From Salticus scenicus (lineage: Eukaryota > Arthropoda > Arachnida > Araneae > Salticidae): a DNA stretch of 64,000 nucleotides. Below the pieces are notes generated by a model. It had not been told where the DNA came from. It did not search any database and saw only the letters and a program-made list of their open reading frames with translations. The stretch covers positions 1,798,001 to 1,862,000 of the forward strand of contig CAWVNO010000515.1 in NCBI GenBank assembly GCA_963930645.1, in the 5' to 3' direction. A program made the position numbers and the translations under genes. Shown here piece after piece: positions 54,731-64,000 of this stretch; positions within the stretch are counted from its first letter, which is position 1, and every line of letters starts with the position of its first letter.

Positions 54731-55731
54731 AAGTGTAAATTATCTATTCACTTAGGGAAAAATCTATTTAGAAAAAATAAAGAAATAATATATATACACG
54801 TATATATATATATATATAAATTTACGCAAAAATTAGTTTTCTATAAGTTTCGCTCCTTTTTAAAAGTGAACTTGAGTTGAGCAGTTTCATTTTTTTCAGA
54901 CATGAGTTTGAGCGTGAATTAACTCGTTTTTTACACGATGAACTTGAGTTTGAACTAGCTCATTTTTTCGTGAGTTTGCACAATACTGATTAAAATTTGT
55001 TTATTAGTTTCGAAGCCACAGTGCCACAGACAGACAAACAAAGGCTGCAAAATTATAGTACACTCTTTTTTTTTTTTTTAACGCCAGGAGTCAATAATGA
55101 GTATTTTTAGTAAAACATTCTGTCATGCACAAACTTTTACACAGACCACTATGATTACCATCACCAATAACAACTATTACTCCATTATCCCCCAAAAATA
55201 TAATTTACCTGCAACTTTGAGCCTGAAATTTTTTGCACCCCCCTAGGCAGGGGCGCGCCGACCCGGTGTGCGAAGTGTGCGGCGCACACAGGCGCCAGGT
55301 AAAGAAAGGCGCCAGCCGAGAATAAATTATTTGAAAAAAAAAAATATATATATATGTATTGCTTTATTAAATCTGATTTTATAATGCCGGTCATGCGACT
55401 AGTGTGGATAAATGAGGCGCCTTGAAATATATACTGGCAAAACTTGTGGTTCTCAACAGTTTAGGTGTTTTTTGTGAAAGGACACACTAAAAGTGAAATA
55501 ACTTTTTAAAGGTGTGCCTACCTTCAGCAAAATTTTCTTTGACTTTTTTAACATATCAAAGCATTCTATTAAAATTTAAAAGAGTGCCTTAATCCCCCCC
55601 CCCTCTTCTGTCTGAAAAAGGCCACTTAGATTAGTAAAAAGACAACATAACTGGTTTGCAAAAGTGAAAATTAATAGAACCGGAGATTTTATTCAGAGTA
55701 GTTTTTTACCTTTTGCAATATCGATGTAACA
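54731..55731. other. non-coding stretch
   Basis: Contains a (TA)n run at about 54788-54820, a poly-T tract near 55068, and a GC-rich segment at 55240-55315 (CAGGGGCGCGCCGACCCGG, then GGCGCC repeats) that resembles the end of a hAT-like element; I could not find a convincing partner end. No gene. Confidence 0.4.
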
Positions 55732-56278
55732 TCTATATTAATAAAATCAGATTTTTGTCAAGTAAATGTCTAAATTCGAAAAACATTGCGATATCTTCAT
55801 TTTTCACACATCGTGAAAGCCAAATCCGATTTCAGAAAATTTTCTCTGTGTGTGCGTGCGTATGCGGTCTTTGTGTCTGCATGTTTAAACATTTTTGTCT
55901 GGGCATCACGTGAGAACAGCTGGACAAAATACAACAACACTTGGCAGGAATTACCCAACTTAAAATTATATCTATGAACTTTTGTAACCCCCCCCCAATC
56001 AGGAGACAAAAACACGTTTATATGAATAACTAGGCTTCAAATTATTTCACAGTGAAGAAATTTCATATGAATCTAGATTTGAGTACAAATAAATAAAAAA
56101 AAAACAGTTGCACTTCGGGAGTGCCGACAGAAGTGAAAACGTGAACAATTACGTGTGTATTTCTTGAATCGTCGGGAAATATTTTATTGTGTAGGAAATA
56201 CTTTTAAATGAAGTATTTTTTTATTCATTAATATAAATTACTACTACAAAAATTATATTGCAATTTTATTTAATGCGC

Positions 56279-56700
56279 TAACTGCAATAGAGACAGTGTC
56301 CGGAGATGAGAGAAGTCGGGTAGAGCCGCACCAGATTGTAATAACGTGAGAAAAATGGCGGCTTTGGCCTTTCTCACTATTTTGTGAGGTCTAACTGCAA
56401 TAGAGACAGTCTCCGGAGATGAGAGAAGTCGTGTAGAGCCGCACCAGATTGTAAAACCGTGAGAGAAATGGAGGATTTGGCCTTTATCACGGTTCTGTGA
56501 GGTCTAACTGCAACGTTTCCGGCTGCAATCTTTAAGAGACAGTGTCCGGAGATGAGAGAAGTCGTGTAGAGCCGCACCAGATTGTAAAAACGTGAGAAAA
56601 ATGGCAGCTTTGGGCTTTCTCACGGTTTTGTGAGGTCTAACTGCAATAGAGACAGTGCCCGGAGATGAGAGAAATTGTGTAGAGCCGCACCAGATTTTAA
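56279..56700 (+). repeat. ~113-bp tandem repeat, about 3.6 units
   Basis: Units begin TAACTGCAATAGAGACAGTG and contain 'CCGGAGATGAGAGAAGTCG', 'TAGAGCCGCACCAGATTGTA' and 'TTTGTGAGGTC'. The third unit has about 20 extra bases near its start (56515-56535). The fourth is cut off at about 56700. Confidence 0.9.
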
Positions 56701-56769
56701 AACAATATACAGTATATAATTATTAACACTTCACATTAGCAAGTTAATTGCATGATACATTATTTGTAT

Positions 56770-56935
56770 CATACAAGGATGGAAAACGTCTGCTGACGAT
56801 GACGCCAATTCAATGATTTTTGATCACCCAAAAGTTTTCACTTCAAATGGAAAGCGTTAGCTGACGACGACGGGAGTTCAATGATTTTTGTTCACCCAAA
56901 AGTGCTCAACGCGCCTAAAGAAGTTTTCACTTCAA
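56770..56935 (+). repeat. two ~85-bp direct repeats
   Basis: Both copies contain GGAAA.CGT..GCTGACGA, 'TTCAATGATTTTTG', 'TCACCCAAAAGT' and 'TTTTCACTTCAA'. The second has an extra ~25 bp (CTCAACGCGCCTAAAGAAG). Located just left of the copia insertion. Confidence 0.75.
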
Positions 56936-56959
56936 TAAATATAATAATCATTGTCTACG

Positions 56960-57928
56960 TGTTGGCTAAATTCGCCATTCTCTCATTTTTCCCGTCAGCA
57001 TTACAAACACTTATTTTTTCTTTTCTTTACCTCCGGAGGTTTTATGTTTAAGTAACTTTATTTCTAGCAAAATGTATTCAAGTGCTAAATTAATTTACTT
57101 ACTTTTTATGTAAAATAACTATAATAGGTAAAAATGCCGCTTTGTTTATATTCTTCTAGTTAACTCAAACGCTAACCGCTACCACCAAGCAAGCGGCGCT
57201 GTTTTCGCAGTATTTTTAATTCAACTCGGTTTCTTGCGATCGCAATTATCTAATTTAGTTTCTATTCAAAATTTGTAACTATTAATCAATTAAATAGCAC
57301 TTGAGTACAAAATATAAAATCATTCACCTATTTTTCCTATTTTTTTTTAATTGCATATGAATTTAATGGCAGTACAGCTAACTGTTTCTTTAACTGCCAG
57401 CGAATCTTCTAGACAGCATCGCGGTTCATTTAAAAGGGGTGTGTACTGCACATCAGCTGGCTTTGCTTTTCGACGATGTTTTTGGATGCTGCCGGTTGCG
57501 TAATGCACGATTCATTTTCTAAAAAATTTCTTTTTCGGCTTATAGTCGTAATAGGTGAATGACTCTAATTAAACAAATATCAATTGTTTTCTTTGTTATT
57601 TTTATGTTTAAAGTTTTTAAGTTAAATTGCATGATTCAAGTTGAATCTTAATAAAAATAGTAGTTTTCAAGACTGTTTCCTTCATTATGAAATTTACACC
57701 AGTACAGGAACATCGACTACTGGCACGTGAGTACATATTTTTCGATCTCATTCATCCTTTTGTCAGTCTATATTTTAAACTAGGATGTCATTTTATTTAA
57801 TGAGATATATGAGTCTACTTGTACTCACGTGTCCAGTGGCAGAAAATTTTCTACATTGGGAAGGAGCTTATTGCTGCTACTCTGCATTTGGGTTTTTTTT
57901 AATTAACTAACAGAAGAATAAACCCACA
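56960..57928 (+). repeat. copia 5' LTR
   Basis: 969 bp from TG to CA. Compared with the 3' LTR it has 10 additional bases (ACAGCATCGC near 57412-57423) and G instead of A near 57195. An AATAAA lies at about 57917, just before the end. It should hold promoter and polyadenylation signals, which I cannot place further. Confidence 0.93.
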
Positions 57929-57932
57929 AGAG

Positions 57933-57947
57933 GGTTATGGGCCCAGA
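57933..57947 (+). promoter_or_regulatory. copia primer-binding site, initiator tRNA-Met half type
   Basis: GGTTATGGGCCCAG follows the 5' LTR by a few bases. This sequence is known from Drosophila copia, where a fragment of initiator tRNA-Met ending in its anticodon region primes minus-strand synthesis. The match supports the element borders and class. Confidence 0.8.
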
Positions 57948-57994
57948 GCCCTTCCCTAGTTTAAGGAAATTAATTGAAGTAGATAAATTTTAAG

Positions 57995-58555
57995 ATGGCT
58001 ACAAACATAAATCCACAGCATTTATTAACTAGACATAATTATCGTTCTTGGTCTAGAAATATAAAAATTAAACTAGAAAGTGAAGGTTTAATTGTTTGGA
58101 TAGATAAGAAAAATTGGCCTCAAGAGAGTGAAACTGAAAAAGAAAAATTACCTCCCATTTCTAAATTTAAACTAGAGCAAAGCAAAGCTAAAACATGTGG
58201 ATTAATAAAATCTTATTGTAGTCCTGATATTTGTTTAGAAATTAATCATTTGGATGATCCAGCTGAAATTTGGCAAATCTTGAAAACCAGTATAGGGGGA
58301 ACTACCTCAGATAGGTCATATAGAATCTCTTGTTTAAAAGAGTTTAAATCCCTTAAGAAATTACCTGAGGAAGAATTGCCAACCTTTATAGCTAGGATTG
58401 AGGATAGTTGCCGAAGGTTAGAAGATATTGGGGAAAATATTTCAGAAGACTATAAATGTTATGCTTTAATTGAAAATTTACCCATTGAGTATGACTATTT
58501 AGCCCGAGAAATTGAGAACTATGAGCCAAATGATTTTAAATTTCTAAAAAATTAA
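57995..58555 (+). CDS. copia Gag, N-terminal part
   Basis: 186 residues from the first ATG after the primer site. The sequence (YRSWSRNIKIKLESEGLIVW near the start; DPAEIWQILKT around 90; then LKKLPEEELPTFIARIEDSC and LIENLPIEYDYL) matches the UBN2/retrotran_gag type of copia capsid proteins. Gag would assemble the virus-like particle. The frame ends at TAA 58553-58555 because of a one-base shift in the preceding A-run; the zinc knuckle and everything downstream are in another frame. In copia these are normally one continuous ORF, so this is a lesion rather than programmed. Confidence 0.9.
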   Translation: MATNINPQHLLTRHNYRSWSRNIKIKLESEGLIVWIDKKNWPQESETEKEKLPPISKFKLEQSKAKTCGLIKSYCSPDICLEINHLDDPAEIWQILKTSIGGTTSDRSYRISCLKEFKSLKKLPEEELPTFIARIEDSCRRLEDIGENISEDYKCYALIENLPIEYDYLAREIENYEPNDFKFLKN

Positions 58556-59726
58556 AAGTGAAATCCTGAAGGAATATACAAGAAGAAACTTGAGGGAAGA
58601 AACTAAAGTAGAATGTTTAGCAACTGAAAACTTGAAACCTAATATAAAATTTAAAGTAAAATGTGAATTTTGTAATAAATTAGGCCATTCAATACGAGAA
58701 TGTAAGAAGAAACAACGAATTGAAGACAAAGTTAAACAAACTCATGGAGGGGCATTTATAACAGAAAGCAATGTTTCTGAATTTTTAAACAGTGGTCAGG
58801 CAAATGAAATATTAACTAGAGAATGGACTTTGGACAGTGCGTCCACATCGCACATCTGCCAGAACAGGGAATTCTTTACAGAGATGAGAAAACCTCAAAA
58901 CAACTCGGCAGTAAAAATGGGTATCACTCCCCATGAGGTTGAAGGCATAGGGACAGTTAAATTTACAATAAAAGAAGGTCAAAACATAAAAACTGTAACC
59001 CTTTTTAATACTTTGTATGTTCCCACAATTCATCGAAATCTTATAAGCATGTCTAAAATGGATAAAGCTGGTATGCACGCAAAACTAGACCATGGTTTTA
59101 AAATTTTTTCCCCTCATTGGAAATATCTTTGGTCTGCAAAATTAAAAGATAATTTTTATGTTATAAAAGGGCTCCCATTGAAAAGGAGAGGTGAAAATGA
59201 AATTAAAGAAAACAAAATGTCCCCAAAACTAACTAAAAGGAAAATTGAAAAAGACGGCATTAAATCTAGAAAGGAAAATAAAAATGAAACTATAGAATTT
59301 GCCTATTCAGTAGATAAAAATGATATTATGATTTGGCATGAACGCTTGGGGCATTGTAACATTCCTACAATAAAGAAAATGTTTAATGAAAGTTTAGTTG
59401 AGCCATCAGTCAAGTTAAAAGGGGAAGAAGCTAGGTGTGAACCGTGCATATATGGTAAAAATACACGTGCAGAATACCCAAGGTCAAGTAATATTCGTTC
59501 AACAGAAATACTCCAACTTATCCATACAGATGTTTGGGGACCAGCCCCTACTCCGTCTAAGCATGGGTTTAGATACATTCTCACATTCCTAGATGATTAC
59601 AGTCGCCGATCTTTTTGCTATGCTATGAGAACTAAAGATGAAGTCTGCACTAAATTAAAAAGTTTCATAGAATTTATAGAACGTCAAACTGGCAAAAAGA
59701 TAAGAGCCATTAGGAGTGATAACTGA
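58556..59726 (+). pseudogene. copia Gag zinc knuckle, protease and integrase N-terminal part
   Basis: The first ATG of this frame is at 58590, but the frame is already open upstream and continues Gag. A CCHC knuckle (CEFCNKLGHSIREC) binds RNA. The aspartic protease follows, with WTLDSASTSHIC around residue 80 counting from 58590 (active-site triplet D-S-A). Then a pre-integrase HHCC region (IWHERLGHCNIPTIKKMF ... CEPCIYGK) and the integrase core with IHTDVWGPA and FLDDYSRRSFCYAM, up to IRSDN. The frame stops at TGA 59724-59726, precisely where the core motif normally continues with glycine. Confidence 0.92.
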
Positions 59727-61133
59727 CTTGAGTATTGTTGTCGCCCTATAGAAGAATTGTTAGGAAAACTAGGAATTAGACATGAGAGAACCAATACCTA
59801 TTCTCCTCAAATGAATGGTTCTGCAGAAAGGTTGAACAGAGTACTTTTTGACGGCATGAGAACTCTTCTACAGTCCTCCAACATTCCTGAAAATCTCTGG
59901 TTAGAAGCAGTTCATACTATCAACTATATTAGAAATCGAATTTTCCATCGGTCTATAAATGACATTCCATTTAAACGTTGGTATGGAAGGAAACCAACTC
60001 TGAAACATCTTAAAAGATATGGTTGCATTGCTTATGTCCACATCCCGCAACAGAAAAGGAATAAATTTCAACCTAGAGCCAAGAAAGGAATAATGATAGG
60101 ATACGGTATGCGAACAAGGGGCTACCGAATTTGGATACCCGAGGAGGACACCATAATAGAAAGCAAACATGTAACTTTTAATGAAGAAAAGCTAGGAATA
60201 GAAAAAGACGGGCAAGTGGTTGCTTCAGAATTTGATGATGATGATGAATTAACTGATACAAATGTAGAAGATCAAAGCTCAGGCAGTGAAAGTTCAGAAC
60301 AAGAACCACAGCCGAGTATGAGTCGTGAAACAGAACTAAAATCTGACCAGTGTGTAACCTTTAGAAGATACACAAAAACTAGAAAAAAGGGAAAGACTAA
60401 AGGACAGGAAGATATATATGTATTTGCTCCAGATGGAAAAACTTTGAGAAGTAATATAGAACTTGAAAACTACTGTAAAGAACATAATATAAATTATGAT
60501 CCTTCACTAGACGTTTTTTCCAAACATTGTCAAATAACTAATGATTTTTCACTTAAAAGAAAAGACACTGAAGAGGTAAGTAGTGAAGAAGAGGCAAATT
60601 GTGCTGAAATAATAATTCCCCGTTCACCTAGGGAGGCAAAGAAACTACCAGAAGCAAAGGAATGGAAGAAAGCCATGGACATGGAAATTGACATGATGAT
60701 AAAGAGGCAAGTATGGGAACCAGTACCAAAACCAAATCAAACCACTAAAATTCTGGGGACGAAGTGGGTTTATACCCTGAAAAATAAAGATAAATCCAAG
60801 AGGTTTAAAGCTAGACTCGTTGCCTTGGGAAATAATCAGACTGAAGGTCAAGATTATGAGGAAACATTCTCACCAGTTGTCAATTTTGTCCTAATCCGTT
60901 TATTTATGATCCTTTTTATCTGTATATTGAAGTGGAAACATAGTTTAATTGATGTTAAATGTGCCTATCTCTATGGCAATGTTGATAAAGATATCTATAT
61001 AGCCCAACCTACAGATTATATAATAGAGGGAAAAGAAAATCATGTTTTAAAATTAAAGAAAGCTCTATATGGTCTCCATCAAGCAGGAAAGTGTTGGTAT
61101 GAGGAATTACACAATAAATTAATAACAAACTGA
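59727..61133 (+). pseudogene. copia integrase C-terminal part and reverse transcriptase N-terminal part
   Basis: Same frame as the previous segment after the TGA. It starts LEYCC, then NTYSPQMNGSAERLNR with the third integrase acidic residue, and the copia integrase tail (YGRKPTLKHLKRYGCIAYVH). An acidic/serine-rich linker follows (DDDDELTDTNVEDQSSGSES). The reverse transcriptase begins around WKKAMDMEIDMMIKRQVWEP with ILGTKWVYTLKNK, RFKARLVALG and LIDVKCAYLYG. It stops at TGA 61131-61133, again in a position where glycine is usual. Confidence 0.92.
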
Positions 61134-62177
61134 TTCCATCAAATTAAAGGTCTAACTTGTGTCTATAATTATAAAAATAGAGCTATAGTTTTAATTTACG
61201 TTGATGACCTACCTGTGTTTGCTAAATCTGAAACAGATCTAAAAGAAGTAATAAAGCTACTAGAATCAATTTATGAACTAGAAAATCTTGGCCCAATAAC
61301 AAAATTATTGGGAATAAACTTCAATATCACAGATGAAAAGATTATAATTAATTGCCCAGAATATATAAATTCCTGTCTCAAAAAGTTTAAAATTTTCAAT
61401 CATATTAATACTTTTCTTCCTCTTAACGCAGGCACAGTAACTTCTCTACAGGAAATGCCTCAGACTGATGCTGAGCGTCTTCAAATGCAGAAGGTGCCAT
61501 ATAGAAGTCTTCTTGGATGCCTCCTCTACATTGCCGGAAGATGCCGTCCTGACATAAGCTATGCTGTCGTCTCACTCTCACAAGTTGTAGAAAATCCTGG
61601 ATCTATCCATTGGAAAAGACTACTGCAGATATTAAAGTACCTAGCCTCCACAAAAGATTTAGGACTTAGTTTATCATCAAACCAGCAACCTCTTCAGCTT
61701 ACTACATACTCAGATGCAAGCTGGGCCAGTGATCCCCATGATCGTCGTTCCTGGTCTGGTTATATAATTTTCATCAATAATATGCCACTAACATGGCGGG
61801 TAATTAAACAAACCTGTGTTGCTCTTTCGCCGATGGAGTCCGAATTTATTGCCTCTTCCGAATCAGCAAAGGACATAAAATATCTTACCTCTACTATTAA
61901 AAACATAATTGAAGATCTTCAGCTATTTACTACTATAAAAATACAAAAACCAATTCTTTTCTGCGATAATACTGCAAGTGTGCAATTTACAAAATGTAGA
62001 GCTGAAAACATAAAAAATAGGTACATTGACTTGAGATATATGTTTATACGAGAAATGTATGAAAATGGGGAGATAGATGTTAAGAACATCCAATCGAAAG
62101 AAAATATTGCAGACATTATGACGAAAGCTCTACCCAAAGACGCTTTTCTAAAACTAAGACAGTCTTTTCTAGCATAA
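61134..62177 (+). pseudogene. copia reverse transcriptase C-terminal part and RNase H
   Basis: Frame continues after the TGA with FHQIKG and the catalytic YVDD at 61197-61208, then the thumb (NLGPITKLLGINFNI) and connection (VPYRSLLGCLLYIAGRCRPD). RNase H contains TTYSDASWASD, ALSPMESEFIA and LFCDNTASVQFT, plus the terminal HLRY-type helix (RYIDLRYMFIREMYENGEID) and IADIMTKALPK. The first ATG in this stretch (61215) lies beyond YVDD, so no functional polymerase could start there. Ends at TAA 62175-62177. Confidence 0.92.
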
Positions 62178-62409
62178 AATGTAATTGAAAAAAAAATCAA
62201 GGACAATTAATGAACTATAAATTTTATAGACTGTCTTTTGGGACTTATACTTTCAAATGGACTTGAAAAAAAAAAACTACATATTATTAAAAATTGTAAT
62301 TTTTGCTTAAACCCTAGAAAATGTCTAGGTCATCTGTGAACTTGGTTTTACATATTTTTTTTCCTACCTAAAATTTTTTTTGTAACTCTGTCGGGAAAGG
62401 GAGGCATTT
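62178..62409 (+). promoter_or_regulatory. copia 3' untranslated region with polypurine tract
   Basis: Non-coding stretch after pol. GGGAAAGGGAGG at about 62393-62404 is the likely polypurine tract that primes plus-strand synthesis; five bases (CATTT) separate it from the LTR start. Confidence 0.7.
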
Positions 62410-63368
62410 TGTTGGCTAAATTCGCCATTCTCTCATTTTTCCCGTCAGCATTACAAACACTTATTTTTTCTTTTCTTTACCTCCGGAGGTTTTATGTTTA
62501 AGTAACTTTATTTCTAGCAAAATGTATTCAAGTGCTAAATTAATTTACTTACTTTTTATGTAAAATAACTATAATAGGTAAAAATGCCGCTTTGTTTATA
62601 TTCTTCTAGTTAACTCAAACGCTAACCGCTACCACCAAGCAAGCAGCGCTGTTTTCGCAGTATTTTTAATTCAACTCGGTTTCTTGCGATCGCAATTATC
62701 TAATTTAGTTTCTATTCAAAATTTGTAACTATTAATCAATTAAATAGCACTTGAGTACAAAATATAAAATCATTCACCTATTTTTCCTATTTTTTTTTAA
62801 TTGCATATGAATTTAATGGCAGTACAGCTAACTGTTTCTTTAACTGCCAGCGAATCTTCTAGGGTTCATTTAAAAGGGGTGTGTACTGCACATCAGCTGG
62901 CTTTGCTTTTCGACGATGTTTTTGGATGCTGCCGGTTGCGTAATGCACGATTCATTTTCTAAAAAATTTCTTTTTCGGCTTATAGTCGTAATAGGTGAAT
63001 GACTCTAATTAAACAAATATCAATTGTTTTCTTTGTTATTTTTATGTTTAAAGTTTTTAAGTTAAATTGCATGATTCAAGTTGAATCTTAATAAAAATAG
63101 TAGTTTTCAAGACTGTTTCCTTCATTATGAAATTTACACCAGTACAGGAACATCGACTACTGGCACGTGAGTACATATTTTTCGATCTCATTCATCCTTT
63201 TGTCAGTCTATATTTTAAACTAGGATGTCATTTTATTTAATGAGATATATGAGTCTACTTGTACTCACGTGTCCAGTGGCAGAAAATTTTCTACATTGGG
63301 AAGGAGCTTATTGCTGCTACTCTGCATTTGGGTTTTTTTTAATTAACTAACAGAAGAATAAACCCACA
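62410..63368 (+). repeat. copia 3' LTR
   Basis: 959 bp, matching the 5' LTR except for a 10-bp deletion near 62862 (CTAG joined directly to GGTTCATT) and one A/G difference near 62646. Confidence 0.93.
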
Positions 63369-64000
63369 CTACGATTTTGGAATTTTTGATTTTTAAGAAG
63401 TGAAAAAGAAAATCAATTTTCGGGGGGATATTTGTAAGTTTCGGAATTTTGAGTGGAAATACACCAAAAATGGAACATAAATGTTGAAAACAGCCATGCA
63501 TCTCTTTAAGGATGTTTCCATAAATCCATTTTTGGTGTTTATGATATTCGATCTTGGGGAGTGGGGGGGAGGTTTACGAGAGAGCAAATTCGAGACCACT
63601 CTTTCAGCGCTAAATTGGTCCAGGAAAATTTATGGGAGTTCCAGTCATGAATTTTGGTGCGTGCATTGTTTAGATGCATTCGATGCCTATACTGACGGGA
63701 TTTTACGAAATTCCCTTCCACCTTTTCCAAAGAAAGGAAGCAAAAAACACGCTTATAAGCATAACTCGACTCCAAGTTACTTCACGGTGGTTAAATTGTA
63801 TATGGGATGACTAGACTTGAGTACAAAAAAAGAAAAAAAAAAAAAAAAAAATGCAATTTTTGGAATTTTTTATTTTTAAGGGGAAAGGGGAGAATTCGCA
63901 AATTCCGAATTCCATCGAAAGAATTCTACTAAAAATGGTACAGAGATGTTGAAATGTTGAAAACAGGTATCCGTCGTTTTTAGGATTTTTCCCAAAACCC
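63369..64000. other. continuation of the Helitron interior
   Basis: Contains diverged direct repeats with 'TTTTGGAATTTTT.ATTTTTAAG' (63375-63400 and 63858-63882) and 'GAGTACAAAAAAA' (63818-63830, compare 14148-14160), as in the Helitron at 13412-14937. The short ORF at 63481-63810 has no recognised domain. The window ends here. Confidence 0.5.

Larger units (their letters stand above)
56960..63368 (+). mobile_element. Ty1/copia LTR retrotransposon, young but coding-defective
   Basis: 6,409 bp, flanked by the 5-bp duplication CTACG (56955-56959 and 63369-63373). The two LTRs begin TGTTGGC and end CCCACA. Internal order is primer site, gag, protease, integrase, reverse transcriptase, RNase H: the copia order. 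The LTRs differ by one 10-bp indel and, by eye, one substitution, so insertion was recent. Coding lesions: a one-base frameshift in an A-run near 58545 and in-frame TGA at 59724-59726 and 61131-61133. Confidence 0.96.
55732..64000 (+). mobile_element. Helitron, 3' end beyond the window, carrying a copia element
   Basis: The 5' end TCTATATTAATAAAATCAGA, preceded by A, matches the 5' end of the minus-strand Helitron at 17056, and the next ~200 bp match too (including 'GCATCACGTGAGAACAGCTG'-like wording). It is interrupted by a copia retrotransposon at 56960-63368. After that, sequence of the same character continues (compare 63375-63440 and 63860-63900 with 14165-14210). No 3' hairpin-CTAG is seen before 64000. 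Confidence 0.7.

Noticed and set aside
55240..55440. Complete hAT MITE with CAGGGGCGCG end
   Set aside because: The supposed right end (GCGCCTTG) matches only weakly and no target duplication could be found.

Overview
The window is AT-rich nuclear DNA of an animal, most likely an arthropod; a spider or other chelicerate is my guess from the mix of mariner, DUF4817-type, hAT, Helitron and copia elements. I cannot test that without a search. It is almost entirely transposable elements, inserted into one another up to four deep. I recognise no complete host gene; two short open segments with splice-like borders (36271-36363 and about 51420-51519) are the only candidates for host exons.

Layout. 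1-1578: one copy of a 'TGTGGCCACCACA' repeat family (7 copies in the window) and featureless AT-rich DNA. 1579-8376: a DNA transposon with terminal inverted repeats of about 700 bp around an 805-codon DDE-like ORF, whose 3' part is cut off by a 2,036-bp hAT element with an exact 8-bp target duplication. 8377-10715: repeat debris, a broken Ty3/gypsy integrase and a small hAT MITE. 10716-17056: a minus-strand Helitron containing a 4.6-kb hAT element that itself contains Helitron sequence. 17095-21584: tRNA-like SINE copies, a mariner MITE and simple-sequence tracts. 21585-26502: four nested elements. 26855-28349: a large inverted repeat whose arms each carry a tRNA-like box A/box B segment. 28851-30604: decayed gypsy pol on the minus strand. 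30588-35925: a hAT family member interrupted by another copy of its own family (which holds an intact mariner) and by a Helitron. 37828-39748: a DUF4817-type Tc1/mariner transposase gene split by a hAT MITE. 39749-42812: a Helitron fragment split by a 2.8-kb element with 15-bp ends and a 5-bp target duplication. 43146-50659: members of the 'TGTGGCC' family and hAT elements. 52822-53370: a near-perfect 550-bp palindrome carrying two hammerhead-ribozyme-like cores. 55732 to the window end: a Helitron holding a young but broken copia LTR retrotransposon (56960-63368).

The genes are selfish and do not form a common pathway. The only transposase that looks intact is the 350-codon mariner (31516-32568, minus), which has identical 27-bp terminal repeats. 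Several insertions can be checked inside this window because a related uninterrupted copy lies elsewhere in it, giving an internal record of insertion order. The most promising undescribed items are the long-TIR transposon at 1579-8376, the ribozyme-bearing palindrome at 52822-53370, the tRNA-like inverted repeat at 26855-28349 and the 'TGTGGCC' family with subterminal inverted repeats and a 3' hairpin. All family names come from reading motifs by eye.
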